DNA from: Paenibacillus zeirhizosphaerae
GTDB taxonomy: Bacteria > Bacillota > Bacilli > Paenibacillales > Paenibacillaceae
Reading direction: 5' to 3'
DNA: 64,000 nucleotides
Assembly (NCBI RefSeq): GCF_030705605.1
Contig: NZ_JAPCKK010000006.1
Span: 62,001-126,000, forward strand
Part shown: positions 42,401 to 49,860 of the stretch, one piece after another
Layout: every line of letters starts with the position of its first letter
Position numbering within the stretch: position 1 is the stretch's first letter
Made by a program: the position numbers and the translations under genes
Notes under the pieces: model-generated
Database searches by the model: none
The model's input: the letters and a program-made list of their open reading frames with translations, nothing else
What the model was told of the DNA's origin: nothing

Positions 42401-44162
42401 AACCGCGCTGACCTATCCGGATGGCAAGACGGTGTCTTACACCTATGACGGTGCAGGCAGAATGCGCACGGTCACGGATTGGGCGGGCCGTACTACAAGC
42501 TATGCTTATGACAAGAACGGACGCCTGACCTCGACCCGTCGTCCGGATGGAAGCACAGAGTTCCGCACGTATGATGCGAATGGACGTCTGTTGACCTTGT
42601 CCGATACCAAAGCGGATGGCACAAGCATTACGGATTATGTATTTACCTATGACGCTGCAGGCAATGTCATTTCCGAAACCGGTGGGGTTCAAGCGGCAGA
42701 GCTGGATTCTGTGACCTTTGATGTATATGGTCCTGGGCTGTCTCCGGCACCGGAAGCAGAAGCAGAAGCAGACAGCAGCGTCAGCGAAGATGTGTACAGT
42801 CCGAATACTCCGCTGACTGACCTTAATCTGACATATACAGCGGATAACCGGATCGCTACCATGAATGGGGAACCGGTGCTGTATGATGTGGACGGTAATA
42901 TGATCTCCGGTCCGCTGCAGGGCACGACGCAGGCCTACACGTATGATTCCCGCAACCGCCTGCTTGAAGCAGGGGGCGTGCGTTACGGTTATAACAGTGA
43001 GAATGTGCGTACTTCGGTGACGATAGATGGAGTGACCACCAAGTATGTGATCAACCCGCATGCCAACCTGTCTCAGGTCCTGATGGAAAAGGATGCAAAC
43101 GGCAACGTACTCGGGTACTATGTATATGGAGTTGGTTTGCTGGGCCGTGAAGATATGTCCGGTGCCTACCAGACGTACCACTACGACCGCCGCGGCAGCA
43201 CCGTGGCGCTGACCGATGCAGCAGGTGAAGTGACGGATACGTATGAATATGGAGCGTATGGTGAATTGCTTTCCCATGAAGGCAGTACAGCGCAGCCATT
43301 CCTATACAACGGCCGTGACGGCGTCATGACGGATGCGAACGGCCTGTACCATATGCGTGCACGCTACTATAACCCGGAAATCAAACGGTTCATCAACCGG
43401 GACGTTGTGACAGGCACGATCACGGATACGCCAACGCTTAACCGTTACGCCTACGTAAACGGCAACCCGATCTCCTACGTCGATCCGTTCGGCTTAAGCC
43501 GGGATGCGGACTCCTGGATGCTTAGGGGAGGAGACTTCCTGGTGGACATGATCCCAGGAGTAGGCACTGTGAAAGGCTTCCAGCAGGCGTTTACCGGAGT
43601 GAATCTGGTGACAGGGGAGCAGTTGTCCGTCTCCGAGCGCTGGGCGGAAGGGATCGGAGCCTCGCTAAGCTTCGTACCGATTCCGGGCATGAAGCAGGCC
43701 GGGAAGTACGGCACGGAAGGCGCTATCGCTGCAGGGAACGCGATTAAGGGATTGTTTAAAAAAGAAGCGACACAAGAAGCTGCCTCGACCCCACTGAGAT
43801 ACAAGCTGGATTTGCAGATATTTGGTGGGGGGACGGGAGAAGTTAGCCGTAACGGTGCTCTAAATCAAGCCAAAAGAGACGCAGGCATACCGAGAAGTCA
43901 ACAACCTGAAGCGGTAAAACGAGTAGATATGCGTTCAGCACAACATGAGGGCGGACATGTAATAAAAGATTCAAATGGAAAAGTTATTAGCACTAGAGAG
44001 TATGTTTACACTAATAAGGACGGTAAAAAGATTGTAATTCAAGACCATAGTGCAGGACACCAAAAAGGTGGGCAAGGTCCACATTTCAATGTAAGACCTG
44101 CCGATAATACCCGGACAGGTAAAGTTCCAGGTACGATGGAGCATTATCCATTTAATAAATAG
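36366..44162 (+). CDS. Large RHS/YD-repeat polymorphic toxin body, 2598 aa, separated from its signal peptide
   Basis: Domains in order: about 13-14 tandem beta-sandwich-like repeats (residues 25-1240, units marked by ExSxPALxxxL and (A/P)(F/Y)DxF); an RHS N-terminal domain, DUF6531 type (DPIDTATGAQIMNRTLLTSY, about 1261); YD repeats (about 1400-2200, many YTYDxxGNLTxxxD); the RHS core YDRRGSTVAL through RARYYNPEIKRFINRD and NPISYVDPFGL (about 2265-2378), which marks the self-cleaving shell; the pre-toxin segment LRYKLDLQIF; and a C-terminal tip of about 110 residues ending in DHSAGHQKGGQGPHFNVRP, which resembles nuclease-type tips with conserved His. The 5' ORF 35507-36436 is in another frame and carries the signal peptide, so the intact gene is split; no ribosome-binding site supports an independent start at 36366. 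Confidence 0.8.
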   Translation: MVPSTHLELRMKITPPTSSKKYNSTYDFAEYDSTGAVLDFGHDWTGDYSRNSIFENDYVVVTNRNLSPVTVTLAKGAFKIEKSINPALSISSLSPGESMEALNTSSGNAHLEMEGRYDYALYNATGISAHYEDSFIDLLNLRAGERAAFTNIGTETREVYAPYEIFRFMDRTAEVTFHRVLSPGQSLKLDNKAAYSFNVNVDGQHHYATYDEDKRVRGFGNPVTGDRHSIAASEWMVVTNSGLSDMEVTGAYDAFNISSRTEPALYKGYLESGQSVKLKSSSPYRFDVYLDGTYDQASYNADDSLSSIGRKATGDLALMANERATVTNTGNTLLVVLSPYDVTTAQTSATPALAVKTLLMGSSVEFVNKSALSEQVRISGIHDLMDYAEDGSPYLYNRDRLTGFKSISAGQKTAFMNTDIETIEVYGAYEIFEMKERSHPVTFSKTLAAGSSADFKNVTARSFYIYPGGTYDFALYNAEGDADDVDRDTESELKIIREAERLAMTNASSSSMIIKGPYDAIKISDRTHPALFERVLQPRESMEAVYTGPGNGNVYFTGEYDYAMFTNGVLNTYFRNQSLSRSVSPGERLAVMNAEDQPITAYGAFDVFSVAGRVNPVTFRKNLDTGQHVDIVNKHATKSFNLYFNGVYDNVLRNSDGELLDLNYAIEDLMQSTSKGEKAAISASGNGPVTIEGSYDAFAITSRANPALAKLELSPGQSMEAVNTGTTKARLKSTGTYDLATYDSSGMLDVYDTNATNATTRTYEPGVKVAVQNVDAANMVMYAAFEDFTFQRRDNPVTFERTLSTGNILEFVPKTNRLYTPLKLDGAYDYAQYKNDGEVNGFAASETAASASVPRDNRIVVSPADGSSLTVRGPFDGFTIKNSAIQPVTIKTLNPGESYSIVNVSPAGFSAKLSGTYSYRIYDAEGTLRSSYDNSTGSTRNIQDSYRLVIINTGTENVTVTVPTEAVVETNGEELIVKSLAMDKTLKVTNVSGTAERLSLRGTYDVAVYNSAKQPVSYFRKTSAADLSLPAGYYAVLTGQRSEPTVITGSPAAFVFSEHANPALRVVKPTETGSVKITNESTASWKLSAQGAADWVRYDASGAALDYEQGSSHTSYAMEPSQSLKASSSAPTLELWGPFDAMKVEELEEPALVNVRLNGNSALKVTNLTSADRTFKAQEVFMYRFGDEEEKSGQSPFTVPAAQAVIIRNPGSEAYQVYSPYGFFKYEDARQEESDAISGKKAADNIRKADPSGYDPLTLHADPIDTATGAQIMNRTLLTSYAAVPVPFQAQYYSLLTGDGALGIGWSHNYEMRVVPAADGKAAAVYWNAFRFNSFVKGADGTYTSSDKSVQHDRLTQTGDDGYVLKRNDGTVYTFAADGTLSSVAERGGMKLVFTYSDSHKLVSVTEPLTGDGLSFTYNTAGDIVTVEEQSGRKVSFAYDTEGRLAKITDADGHKTQYTYNADNQIVSAVTEGLQLFENTFDTEGRIIKQSDANSASTSFSYEEKDNKLVTTITDRNGHSLKRTHNARYELLQSIDSLGRSTEYVYDNNGNRTQVTNSRGQTVQYTYDAYGNLTGAKDHTGQTVNMTYDENNNLTGVTGPDGKKVAYVYDDKGRLLTTTDPQGNKTSYKYDENGLLLAATDALGNKTTYGYAEGRLNQVTTAADETLTFGYDQAGRLASQIDEEGNQAKSVYSDNDSLVSYTDPLKRTLKYVYDGQGMLSEETDARGNTTKYRYDGNGNLTKVTNALNETITLEYDAEGRLTGAVDPLGRRMSYTYDAAGNVLKETNAEGEQVRYVYDELNRLVKAYDALDQLVYQASYDSTGNPVTIKDGLELAYGGSYDMLNRLTESIDPLNRKTVFTYDDLNRLASVTDPMQGTASQSFDALSRLTEVTDPNQNTTMYKYDPVGRVVSETDAAGGVHTYRYNAIGLMEGETNKRGQNVAYQYDAAGQLTKFTDPDGSVAYDYDANGNVTTVSGEGQAITRKFDALNRVTAYTDQDGNTIKYTYDAAGQLTALTYPDGKTVSYTYDGAGRMRTVTDWAGRTTSYAYDKNGRLTSTRRPDGSTEFRTYDANGRLLTLSDTKADGTSITDYVFTYDAAGNVISETGGVQAAELDSVTFDVYGPGLSPAPEAEAEADSSVSEDVYSPNTPLTDLNLTYTADNRIATMNGEPVLYDVDGNMISGPLQGTTQAYTYDSRNRLLEAGGVRYGYNSENVRTSVTIDGVTTKYVINPHANLSQVLMEKDANGNVLGYYVYGVGLLGREDMSGAYQTYHYDRRGSTVALTDAAGEVTDTYEYGAYGELLSHEGSTAQPFLYNGRDGVMTDANGLYHMRARYYNPEIKRFINRDVVTGTITDTPTLNRYAYVNGNPISYVDPFGLSRDADSWMLRGGDFLVDMIPGVGTVKGFQQAFTGVNLVTGEQLSVSERWAEGIGASLSFVPIPGMKQAGKYGTEGAIAAGNAIKGLFKKEATQEAASTPLRYKLDLQIFGGGTGEVSRNGALNQAKRDAGIPRSQQPEAVKRVDMRSAQHEGGHVIKDSNGKVISTREYVYTNKDGKKIVIQDHSAGHQKGGQGPHFNVRPADNTRTGKVPGTMEHYPFNK

Positions 44163-44175
44163 AGGTGGTTAAGAC

Positions 44176-44556
44176 GTGTGGTTTGAAGTTTTGGAAAGAA
44201 ACAACTTTTTAGTAAGTTTGTATGAACAAGTACCTGAACTTAAGGACGTTCGTATTGCTGAAGTAAACATCCATGATGAAGGACGTGTTGTTGCAGTTAA
44301 ATTTGATATGCCTTATTATGCCGAAAGACCACCCAAGAAGTGGGTGGAACTAGGGGACAATACTGTTGCTGTTAGAATTGACTTGTCGGCTATTCAAGAA
44401 ATCACACTAAGTTCTGGTTCATTTGACTACAACGCAAATATTGAAATCTTCAAGGATGAAGTCGATTTAATTGTAGTTAAAATTACTGGAACGGTTAATG
44501 CCCTAATTAAGGCTGAATCAGGATTTATTCAATCTGTTACTGGCTATTGTAATTAA
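44176..44556 (+). CDS. Immunity protein for the RHS toxin tip, Imm50-like, 126 aa
   Basis: Small acidic, beta-rich protein starting at a GTG with AGAGGTGG upstream, 13 bases after the toxin stop codon. The pattern WFEVLERNNFLVSLYEQVPE, then PPKKWVELGDNTVAVRI, resembles the Imm50 family, from memory and tentative. Position directly behind a polymorphic toxin is the classic immunity position. AT-richer than the RHS core, in line with cassette exchange together with the tip. A hairpin terminator follows at 44563. Confidence 0.7.
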   Translation: MWFEVLERNNFLVSLYEQVPELKDVRIAEVNIHDEGRVVAVKFDMPYYAERPPKKWVELGDNTVAVRIDLSAIQEITLSSGSFDYNANIEIFKDEVDLIVVKITGTVNALIKAESGFIQSVTGYCN

Positions 44557-44562
44557 ATAATT

Positions 44563-44597
44563 GCCCTGAATGGCTACATGCCTTTCAGGGCTTATTT
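44563..44597 (+). terminator. Intrinsic terminator of toxin-immunity unit
   Basis: GCCCTGAA (44563-44570) pairs perfectly with 44584-44591, then TTATTTCT. Confidence 0.6.
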
Positions 44598-44603
44598 CTG
44601 GTG

Positions 44604-44731
44604 GGGGCTACCCAGTGCCGAATAAACTCATCAGTCAATCAATAACACATATAACCCATGTAATACCCGTATAAAGAAGTCTGGATGTTATATTTCGAGG
44701 GCAGACATAAATGAAATAAAGACCTTGAGGG
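44604..44731 (+). repeat. Duplicated spacer, copy A (about 130 bp)
   Basis: Closely matches 46558-46687. Both copies keep one open frame (YPVPNK in the first part and HVIPV before a TAA), suggesting the 3' end of a lost coding sequence. Both sit directly behind an immunity gene. The copy ends in the left arm of the terminator at 44719. Confidence 0.75.
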
Positions 44732-44758
44732 CGGCAGTCCTCAAGGTCTTTATTTTTC
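44719..44758 (+). terminator. Intrinsic terminator
   Basis: AAGACCTTGAGG (44719-44730) pairs perfectly with 44739-44750, then TATTTTTC. In the second spacer copy only the left arm remains. Confidence 0.8.
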
Positions 44759-44821
44759 ACCCCAGTGACGAATGAATCGACGGCTATACTAAAGTAGCTT
44801 TACCCTCATTTGGGGCGTAAA

Positions 44822-46025
44822 CTACGGTTATAACAGTGAGAATGTGCGTACTTCGGTGACGATAGATGGAGTGACCACCAAGTATGTGATCAACCCGCAT
44901 GCCAACCTGTCTCAGGTTCTGATGGAAAAGGATGCAAACGGCAACGTACTCGGGTACTATGTATATGGACTTGGCTTGCTGGGCCGTGAAGATGTGTCCG
45001 GCGCCTACCAGACGTACCATTACGATCGCCGAGGCAGCACCGTGGCGCTGACCGATGCAGCAGGTGAAGTGACGGATACGTATGAATATGGTCCTTACGG
45101 TGAATTGCTTTCCCATGAAGGCAATACAGCGCAGCCATTCCTGTACAATGGCCGTGATGGCGTCATGACGGATGCGAACGGCCTGTACCATATGCGTGCA
45201 CGCTACTATAACCCGGAAATCAAACGGTTCATCAACCGGGACGTTGTGACAGGCACGATCACGGATACGCCAACGCTTAACCGTTACGCCTACGTAAACG
45301 GCAACCCGATCTCTTACGTCGATCCGTTCGGTTTAAGCCGGGATGCGGACTCCTGGATGCTTAGGGGAGGAGACTTCCTGGTGGACATGATCCCAGGAGT
45401 AGGCACTGTGAAAGGCTTCCAGCAGGCCTTTACCGGAGTGAATCTGGTGACAGGAGAGCAGCTGTCCGTCTCCGAGCGCTGGGCGGAAGGGATCGGAGCC
45501 TCGCTAAGCTTCGTACCGATTCCGGGCATGAAGCAGGCCGGGAAGTACGGCACGGAAGGCGCTATCGCTGCGGGGAACGCGATTAAGGGATTGTTTAGTA
45601 AGGGTACAAAAGAAGCACCCCCAACCCCACTGAGATACAAGCTGGATTTGCAGATGTTTGCTGAGGGGATGGGAAAAGGTCTCGAAACTAGAGGGTATAA
45701 GCCGCTACCTGGTGAAAGAACTTTTGATGGGTTTGTGAAGAAAAATGTCCCGGCTGATAAAGAAACAACACTACACACTAATTCAAAAGGCTTTAATAAC
45801 AATTCACGTGGTTCTAACTCCGACGGGCAATTCAAAAGGTTTGGTTCAGATTCCCATGCAGGTTTATCGCCACACGTACATCAACCAACAAGGAATGTGA
45901 ACAAAAATGGTGAGATTTTTGGTGGACAGGGTTCTAAAACTCAGGGTGGCGGGGTGACTACACCAGGTAAGAAGGATGTTAGTCAGCTTTACGATTACCT
46001 GAATAATGGTAAGTATAGTAGATAA
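44822..46025 (+). pseudogene. Displaced RHS core plus alternative toxin tip (cassette 2), 393 aa open frame
   Basis: From 44824 the DNA repeats the main gene from 42984 almost exactly (offset 1840), covering the last YD repeat, RHS core and pre-toxin segment through KLDLQMFAEG. It then diverges into a new tip of about 120 residues: SDSHAGLSPHVHQPTRNVN, GGQGSKTQGGGVTTPGKKDV and SQLYDYLNNGKY, similar to the group called polymorphic toxin type 24 (from memory). There is no signal peptide, no promoter and no ribosome-binding site (open from a GTG at 44844), so it is a silent donor cassette. It could replace the active tip by recombination across about 800 bp of identity. Confidence 0.8.
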
Positions 46026-46035
46026 TATTATATTG

Positions 46036-46065
46036 GGATGGCAGTCTTTATGCCATCCTTCCTTT
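46036..46065 (+). terminator. Hairpin after cassette 2 tip
   Basis: GGATGGCA (46036-46043) pairs perfectly with 46051-46058, then TTCCTTT. The immunity gene starts just downstream, so this may be only a partial terminator. Confidence 0.4.
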
Positions 46066-46077
46066 AGGGGTGAAGTG

Positions 46078-46545
46078 ATGGCTGATGTACTTTTCGATTG
46101 TACTCAATTTTTGTCGTTTGAAGCGAATGAGTGCGGAGATGTTTTATCATTCCTACTACCATCTTTTGGTAAAAGTGATGATTTTAAGTTGCTTCAAGAA
46201 AGAGAGATTTCCGGAAGAAAGTTGTCCCATCTGAATGAATTTCTAAATAAATTTACTGTCGAACTTGTTAATCAAGAATTTATAGGTGAATTTGATGAAT
46301 GGTTTGAATTTAATGAAATACCTCAACCAATCAAACAGTTTGGTCAAAATATCAAGGAGTTTATGGAAAAAAAATCCATTGAACAGCTTGCAATAATACT
46401 TGTCCGGTATGCTTATGATGAAAAGGCGGCTGATAATATATTTGTAGGTGATTATCGAGTAGAGGACATTTATGATGGGTTGTATCATGCATCTTGTTTT
46501 GGTAACTCAGGGAATATTGTGGTGATAAGGTTGGGAAAATCTTAA
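46078..46545 (+). CDS. Immunity protein candidate for cassette 2, 155 aa
   Basis: The start is the ATG at 46078 (MADVLFDCTQFLSFEANE) with GGGGTGAAG upstream. The product is acidic and contains IEQLAIILVRYAYDEKAADN. I do not recognise the family. It lies directly behind the alternative toxin tip and is AT-rich like other immunity genes here, which is the only basis for the call. Confidence 0.5.
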   Translation: MADVLFDCTQFLSFEANECGDVLSFLLPSFGKSDDFKLLQEREISGRKLSHLNEFLNKFTVELVNQEFIGEFDEWFEFNEIPQPIKQFGQNIKEFMEKKSIEQLAIILVRYAYDEKAADNIFVGDYRVEDIYDGLYHASCFGNSGNIVVIRLGKS

Positions 46546-46557
46546 CATTTTAATGGA

Positions 46558-46687
46558 GGGTCTACCCAGTGCCGAATAAACCCTTCATTCAACCGATAGC
46601 ACACGTAACCCATGTAATACCCGTATAAAGAAGTCTGAATGTTATATTTCGAGAGCAGACATAAATGAAAGAAAGACCTTGAGGGCT
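46558..46687 (+). repeat. Duplicated spacer, copy B (about 130 bp)
   Basis: Counterpart of 44604-44731, again immediately after an immunity gene. It retains the same reading frame to the TAA and ends after the left arm of the terminator (AAGACCTTGAGGGC), where unrelated sequence begins. Confidence 0.75.
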
Positions 46688-46693
46688 GATATG

Positions 46694-46757
46694 CTCCCAT
46701 CATAGTAGACAGTAGAAAAAAACAAAACTCTACTTCTATCATGATGGGAGTTTTTGT
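46694..46757 (+). other. Long-loop inverted repeat followed by T-run
   Basis: CTCCCATCAT (46694-46703) and ATGATGGGAG (46741-46750) are perfect inverses 37 bases apart, followed by TTTTTG. It could be a long-loop terminator or the end of a degraded insertion; the origin is unclear. Confidence 0.4.
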
Positions 46758-46846
46758 AATGTCCAAATGAAGCCCAATTTCATCTAAAATAAAGTTAAGG
46801 GCCGTAAGGCGCTGCCTGCAATATGAATCCAATCCCAACCATGAGG

Positions 46847-46895
46847 GCGGAAGGGATAGGAGCCTTGCTAAGCTTCGTACCGAAATTCCGAAATG
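46847..46895 (+). repeat. Short relic of the RHS core (cassette 3)
   Basis: About 50 bases match the stretch of the RHS gene encoding AEGIGASLSFVPIP (for example GGGCGGAAGGGAT and CTAAGCTTCGTACCGA) with several changes and a shifted frame. It shows that an older third cassette once lay here, before the gene at 46909. Confidence 0.65.
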
Positions 46896-46908
46896 AGGAG
46901 GGTAGCGC

Positions 46909-47235
46909 ATGGCAATAAAATACGATGAATATTTACTGCTTGAGTTGTTTTGTAGTGAACCGATAATAATTGATGCTGATGCGGAGATATACTCTTACAG
47001 GATTAAGGACAAAATTGGTTTTGAATTAACCCTCTATTTCTCGGTGTACGACCAATTTGCAACTGCAAGGTTGGAGTATAAAGGAAAAGATAGACCGATA
47101 TTTGAAGTTGAATTAAATAATGTCCAAGAAATAAAAGCAGACAAGGAGAAGCTAAGTTTCTTTAGGCAAGATACCAACGAACCAGTATTTCAAATTATGA
47201 TATTACCTAGCTTCATGCTTGACTTGAATCTCTAA
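46909..47235 (+). CDS. Immunity protein candidate of cassette 3, 108 aa
   Basis: GAGGAGGG lies just before the ATG. Small acidic beta-rich protein (YDEYLLLELFCSEPIIIDAD; FELTLYFSVYDQFATARLEY). I do not recognise the family, though its size and strand pattern are similar to Imm50-like proteins. It follows a relic of the RHS core whose toxin tip is lost, so it is an orphan immunity gene, which can protect against tips carried by relatives. Inferred from context. Confidence 0.45.
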   Translation: MAIKYDEYLLLELFCSEPIIIDADAEIYSYRIKDKIGFELTLYFSVYDQFATARLEYKGKDRPIFEVELNNVQEIKADKEKLSFFRQDTNEPVFQIMILPSFMLDLNL

Positions 47236-47350
47236 TCATACTAGCCAATAGTTTTGAATCATTTCCTAAAAAATGAAAAAAATGAGCAAAACTATTTGAA
47301 GTATTGGTACATTGTTTTTTTGAAATGAGTTAAAGAAGAATAACTACTCT

Positions 47351-47389
47351 AAACCTTGATGGCTTCGTGCCCTTCAAGGTTTCTTTTTT
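47351..47389 (+). terminator. Intrinsic terminator
   Basis: AAACCTTGA (47351-47359) pairs with 47374-47382, then CTTTTTTG. Similar in sequence to the terminator at 44719. The rest of 47236-47548 shows no gene. Confidence 0.75.
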
Positions 47390-47547
47390 GTTGAGGATCA
47401 GCTGGTAATCATAATCTAACTATACAAATTTGATGTTCCAAGCAACTAATTTTCACTCATTTATGAAATTGCCTAATATCATTCTAGGATTTTAGCTGTA
47501 GTCATTGTACGAACCTTATTCAGGTGTTTTATGAGAAATCAGCGGAA

Positions 47548-48264
47548 AACGGCAATGTACTCGGGTACTATGTATATGGAGTTGGCTTGTTGGGCCGTGA
47601 AGATATGTCCGGTGCCTACCAGACGTACCACTACGACCGCCGCGGCAGCACCGTGGCGCTGACCGATGCAGCAGGTGAAGTGACGGATACGTATGAATAT
47701 GGAGCGTATGGTGAATTGTTTTCCCATGAAGGCAATTCAACACAGCCATTCCTATACAACGGCCGTGATGGCGTCATGACGGATGCGAACGGTTTGTACC
47801 ATATGCGTGCACGCTACTATAACCCGGAAATCAAACGGTTCATCAACCGGGACGTTGTGACAGGCACGGTTACGGATACGCCGACGCTTAACCGTTATGC
47901 TTATGTAAACGGCAACCCGATCTCTTACGTCGATCCGTTCGGTTTAAGCCGGGATGCGGACTCCTGGATGCTTAGGGGAGGAGACTTCCTGGTGGACATG
48001 ATCCCAGGAGTAGGCACTGTGAAAGGCTTCCAGCAGGCGTTTACCGGAGTGAATCTGGTGACAGGAGAGCAGCTGTCCGTCTCCGAGCGCTGGGCGGAAG
48101 GGATCGGAGCCTCGCTAAGCTTCGTACCGATTCCGGGCATGAAGCAGGCCGGGAAGTACGGCACGGAAGGCGCTATCGCTGCAGGGAACGCGATTAAGGG
48201 ATTGTTTAGTAAAGGCATATTTGCAGTGAACCTAAAACGAGTATTGAAGCTGATGGAGGAATAA
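47548..48264 (+). pseudogene. Displaced RHS core with truncated tip (cassette 4)
   Basis: Starting at 47548 the sequence repeats the main gene from 43098 (NGNVLGYYVYGVGLLG) with few changes, through the RHS core to AIKGLFSKG, then ends after only 13 more residues (FAVNLKRVLKLMEE region). The pre-toxin segment and a full tip are missing. The open frame begins at 47524 with no ribosome-binding site or signal peptide. A silent, decayed cassette that can still recombine. Confidence 0.8.
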
Positions 48265-48630
48265 TCCTCTTTTAATCCCATGACAGCAAGCGAAAAGACG
48301 GCACTCATTCACGTATTTCTGAATGAAATGCCGTCTTTTTTTGATGAATCCTCTTCTGGAGCTCAGAAAAACTATGTTTTTCAGTGGCCTCTCGGGAGGG
48401 GGGGCTTTAAATGTGTTTATCTTGAACAGTCCCTTTATTGGCTAAACCTACGGCGACAAATGCAATAATAAAGAAATATAGTCTGAAATATATCTCCTGA
48501 GGATAATAAGGCATGCCGGGAACGCGTCCGAAACTGGAGGGACGAATCGCCTCCTTACAAATGAGCGTGCATTATGCGATCCTCTATATCCCTTTCGAGT
48601 AAAGTGTTATTACGGCGCGAAACTTTTTGC
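48265..48630. other. Intergenic stretch after RHS locus
   Basis: It contains a strong terminator (48296-48342). On the minus strand a 35-codon hydrophobic frame (about 48503 down to 48396) has no ribosome-binding site. Nothing else was recognised. Confidence 0.4.
48296..48342 (+). terminator. Strong intrinsic terminator at the end of the RHS locus
   Basis: The arms 48296-48310 and 48321-48336 (AGACGGCACTCATTC and complement with one bulge), then seven T. Confidence 0.85.
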
Positions 48631-49857
48631 TTATTGGGATAATGGCTTTGCGCTTCCCCCCTGCTGATCCAGCATAGCGCTCCATACGGTCAATACGATT
48701 CCAACCAATGTAATGAGCGAAGCGGTCCACGGTACGGCAGCCAGTCCCAGTATGCCATCAATCACCATCCCTCCGACGAACGCTCCGATTGCATTGCCCA
48801 TATTAAACGCAGAAATATTAAGGGTTGACGCCAGCTCCTGAGCATCACCGGCCTTCTGAAGAGAGCGAATGTTAAGCGGCGCAATAATGCTGTATGCGGC
48901 GACTCCCCAGATGAAGATGGTGATGATGGCGGCGGCTTTATATTGACTCGTCCAGGTGAGTGATACCATTGAAGTGGCAAGCAGCAGCATCCCCCCAAAC
49001 AACGTAGGCAAGAGCTTCCGGTCGGCCAGCCAGCCTCCGATCACGTTGCCTATCAGCGCCCCCGCACCGAAAATAAGCAAAATGATGGTCACCGAACCAC
49101 CGGAGAAACCCGATATTCGTTCCAGAATGGGCGTAATATAAGTGAATACGGCAAAGGTTCCTCCGGTCCCGAATACGATGATAAGAAGGACCAGCAGGAA
49201 GGCTGGACGGCTGACGGTACGCAGCTGACCCGGCAATGAACTGCTTTCCGCGCGCGGCAATGAAGGAATTTGCTTTATCATCCCCAGCAGGACTGCCCCC
49301 GACAGCAAAGTGATAGCAAGAAAAGGAAAGCGCCAGCCAAATTGCTGTCCGAGAAAAGTGCCGATCGGAGCGCCGAGTATGACCGCTACGGTCAGTCCCG
49401 AGCCAACCATGGCGACACTTTGTCCTTCCTTCCCCGGCAAAGCCAAATCCTTGGCCGTGACGACGATCGCGCCGAATAGCGTCCCGTGCGCCAAGGAGCT
49501 GATGATTCTCCCCAACATCAGCATCTCATAGGAAGTAGAAGCCGTGCAGACGATGCCGCCAATTATGAATACGCTCATAAATACGATTATCAAGGTTTTC
49601 CGTGGGAGCCTTCCGGTCATCGCTGACAACAGCGGACCGCCAAATACGACGCCAAGTGCGTATCCTGTAACCAGCATTCCTGTAGCTGCAATTGACGTGC
49701 CTGTTTCGTTGGCGATCGGCAGCAAAAGTCCCATAGGAAGAAGCTCGGCTGTGCCAATCACAAAAACAGCTATCGTTAACAGCCATAAAACAGCTTTTCT
49801 TCCTGGTCTGGTATTACCGTTTGGGTGAGTGCTCAATTGGTTTTCAAAATTCCCCAT
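48631..49857 (-). CDS. MFS drug/sugar efflux transporter (DHA1 type), 408 aa
   Basis: Twelve membrane segments. The N-terminal motif GTAELLPMGLLLPIANETG and the loop GGPLLSAMTGRLPRKTLI (motif A type) match the DHA1 group that includes arabinose-efflux/YdhP-like proteins. The ATG at 49857 is 3 bases after the MerR regulator's stop codon, so the two genes form one operon. MerR-regulated transporters of this group remove cationic drugs or other toxic organics; the substrate is not readable. Confidence 0.88.
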   Translation of the reverse strand: MGNFENQLSTHPNGNTRPGRKAVLWLLTIAVFVIGTAELLPMGLLLPIANETGTSIAATGMLVTGYALGVVFGGPLLSAMTGRLPRKTLIIVFMSVFIIGGIVCTASTSYEMLMLGRIISSLAHGTLFGAIVVTAKDLALPGKEGQSVAMVGSGLTVAVILGAPIGTFLGQQFGWRFPFLAITLLSGAVLLGMIKQIPSLPRAESSSLPGQLRTVSRPAFLLVLLIIVFGTGGTFAVFTYITPILERISGFSGGSVTIILLIFGAGALIGNVIGGWLADRKLLPTLFGGMLLLATSMVSLTWTSQYKAAAIITIFIWGVAAYSIIAPLNIRSLQKAGDAQELASTLNISAFNMGNAIGAFVGGMVIDGILGLAAVPWTASLITLVGIVLTVWSAMLDQQGGSAKPLSQ

Positions 49858-49860
49858 TAC

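Noticed and set aside
42399..43277. 292-residue reverse-strand open frame in the RHS gene
   Set aside because: It is a shadow frame caused by the codon bias of YD repeats; similar frames appear opposite each core copy.
46694..46750. Inverted repeat as an insertion-sequence end
   Set aside because: No transposase fragment or target duplication is visible nearby; it may just be a long-loop terminator.
46542..46910. 122-residue reverse-strand frame across the duplicated spacer
   Set aside because: The corresponding frame in spacer copy A is interrupted by a stop, while the plus-strand frame is open in both copies.
48280..48468. 62-residue plus-strand frame after cassette 4
   Set aside because: It runs through a strong terminator hairpin and has no ribosome-binding site.
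48396..48503. 35-codon hydrophobic reverse-strand frame (possible small membrane peptide)
   Set aside because: No ribosome-binding site and no partner gene; too little to call.
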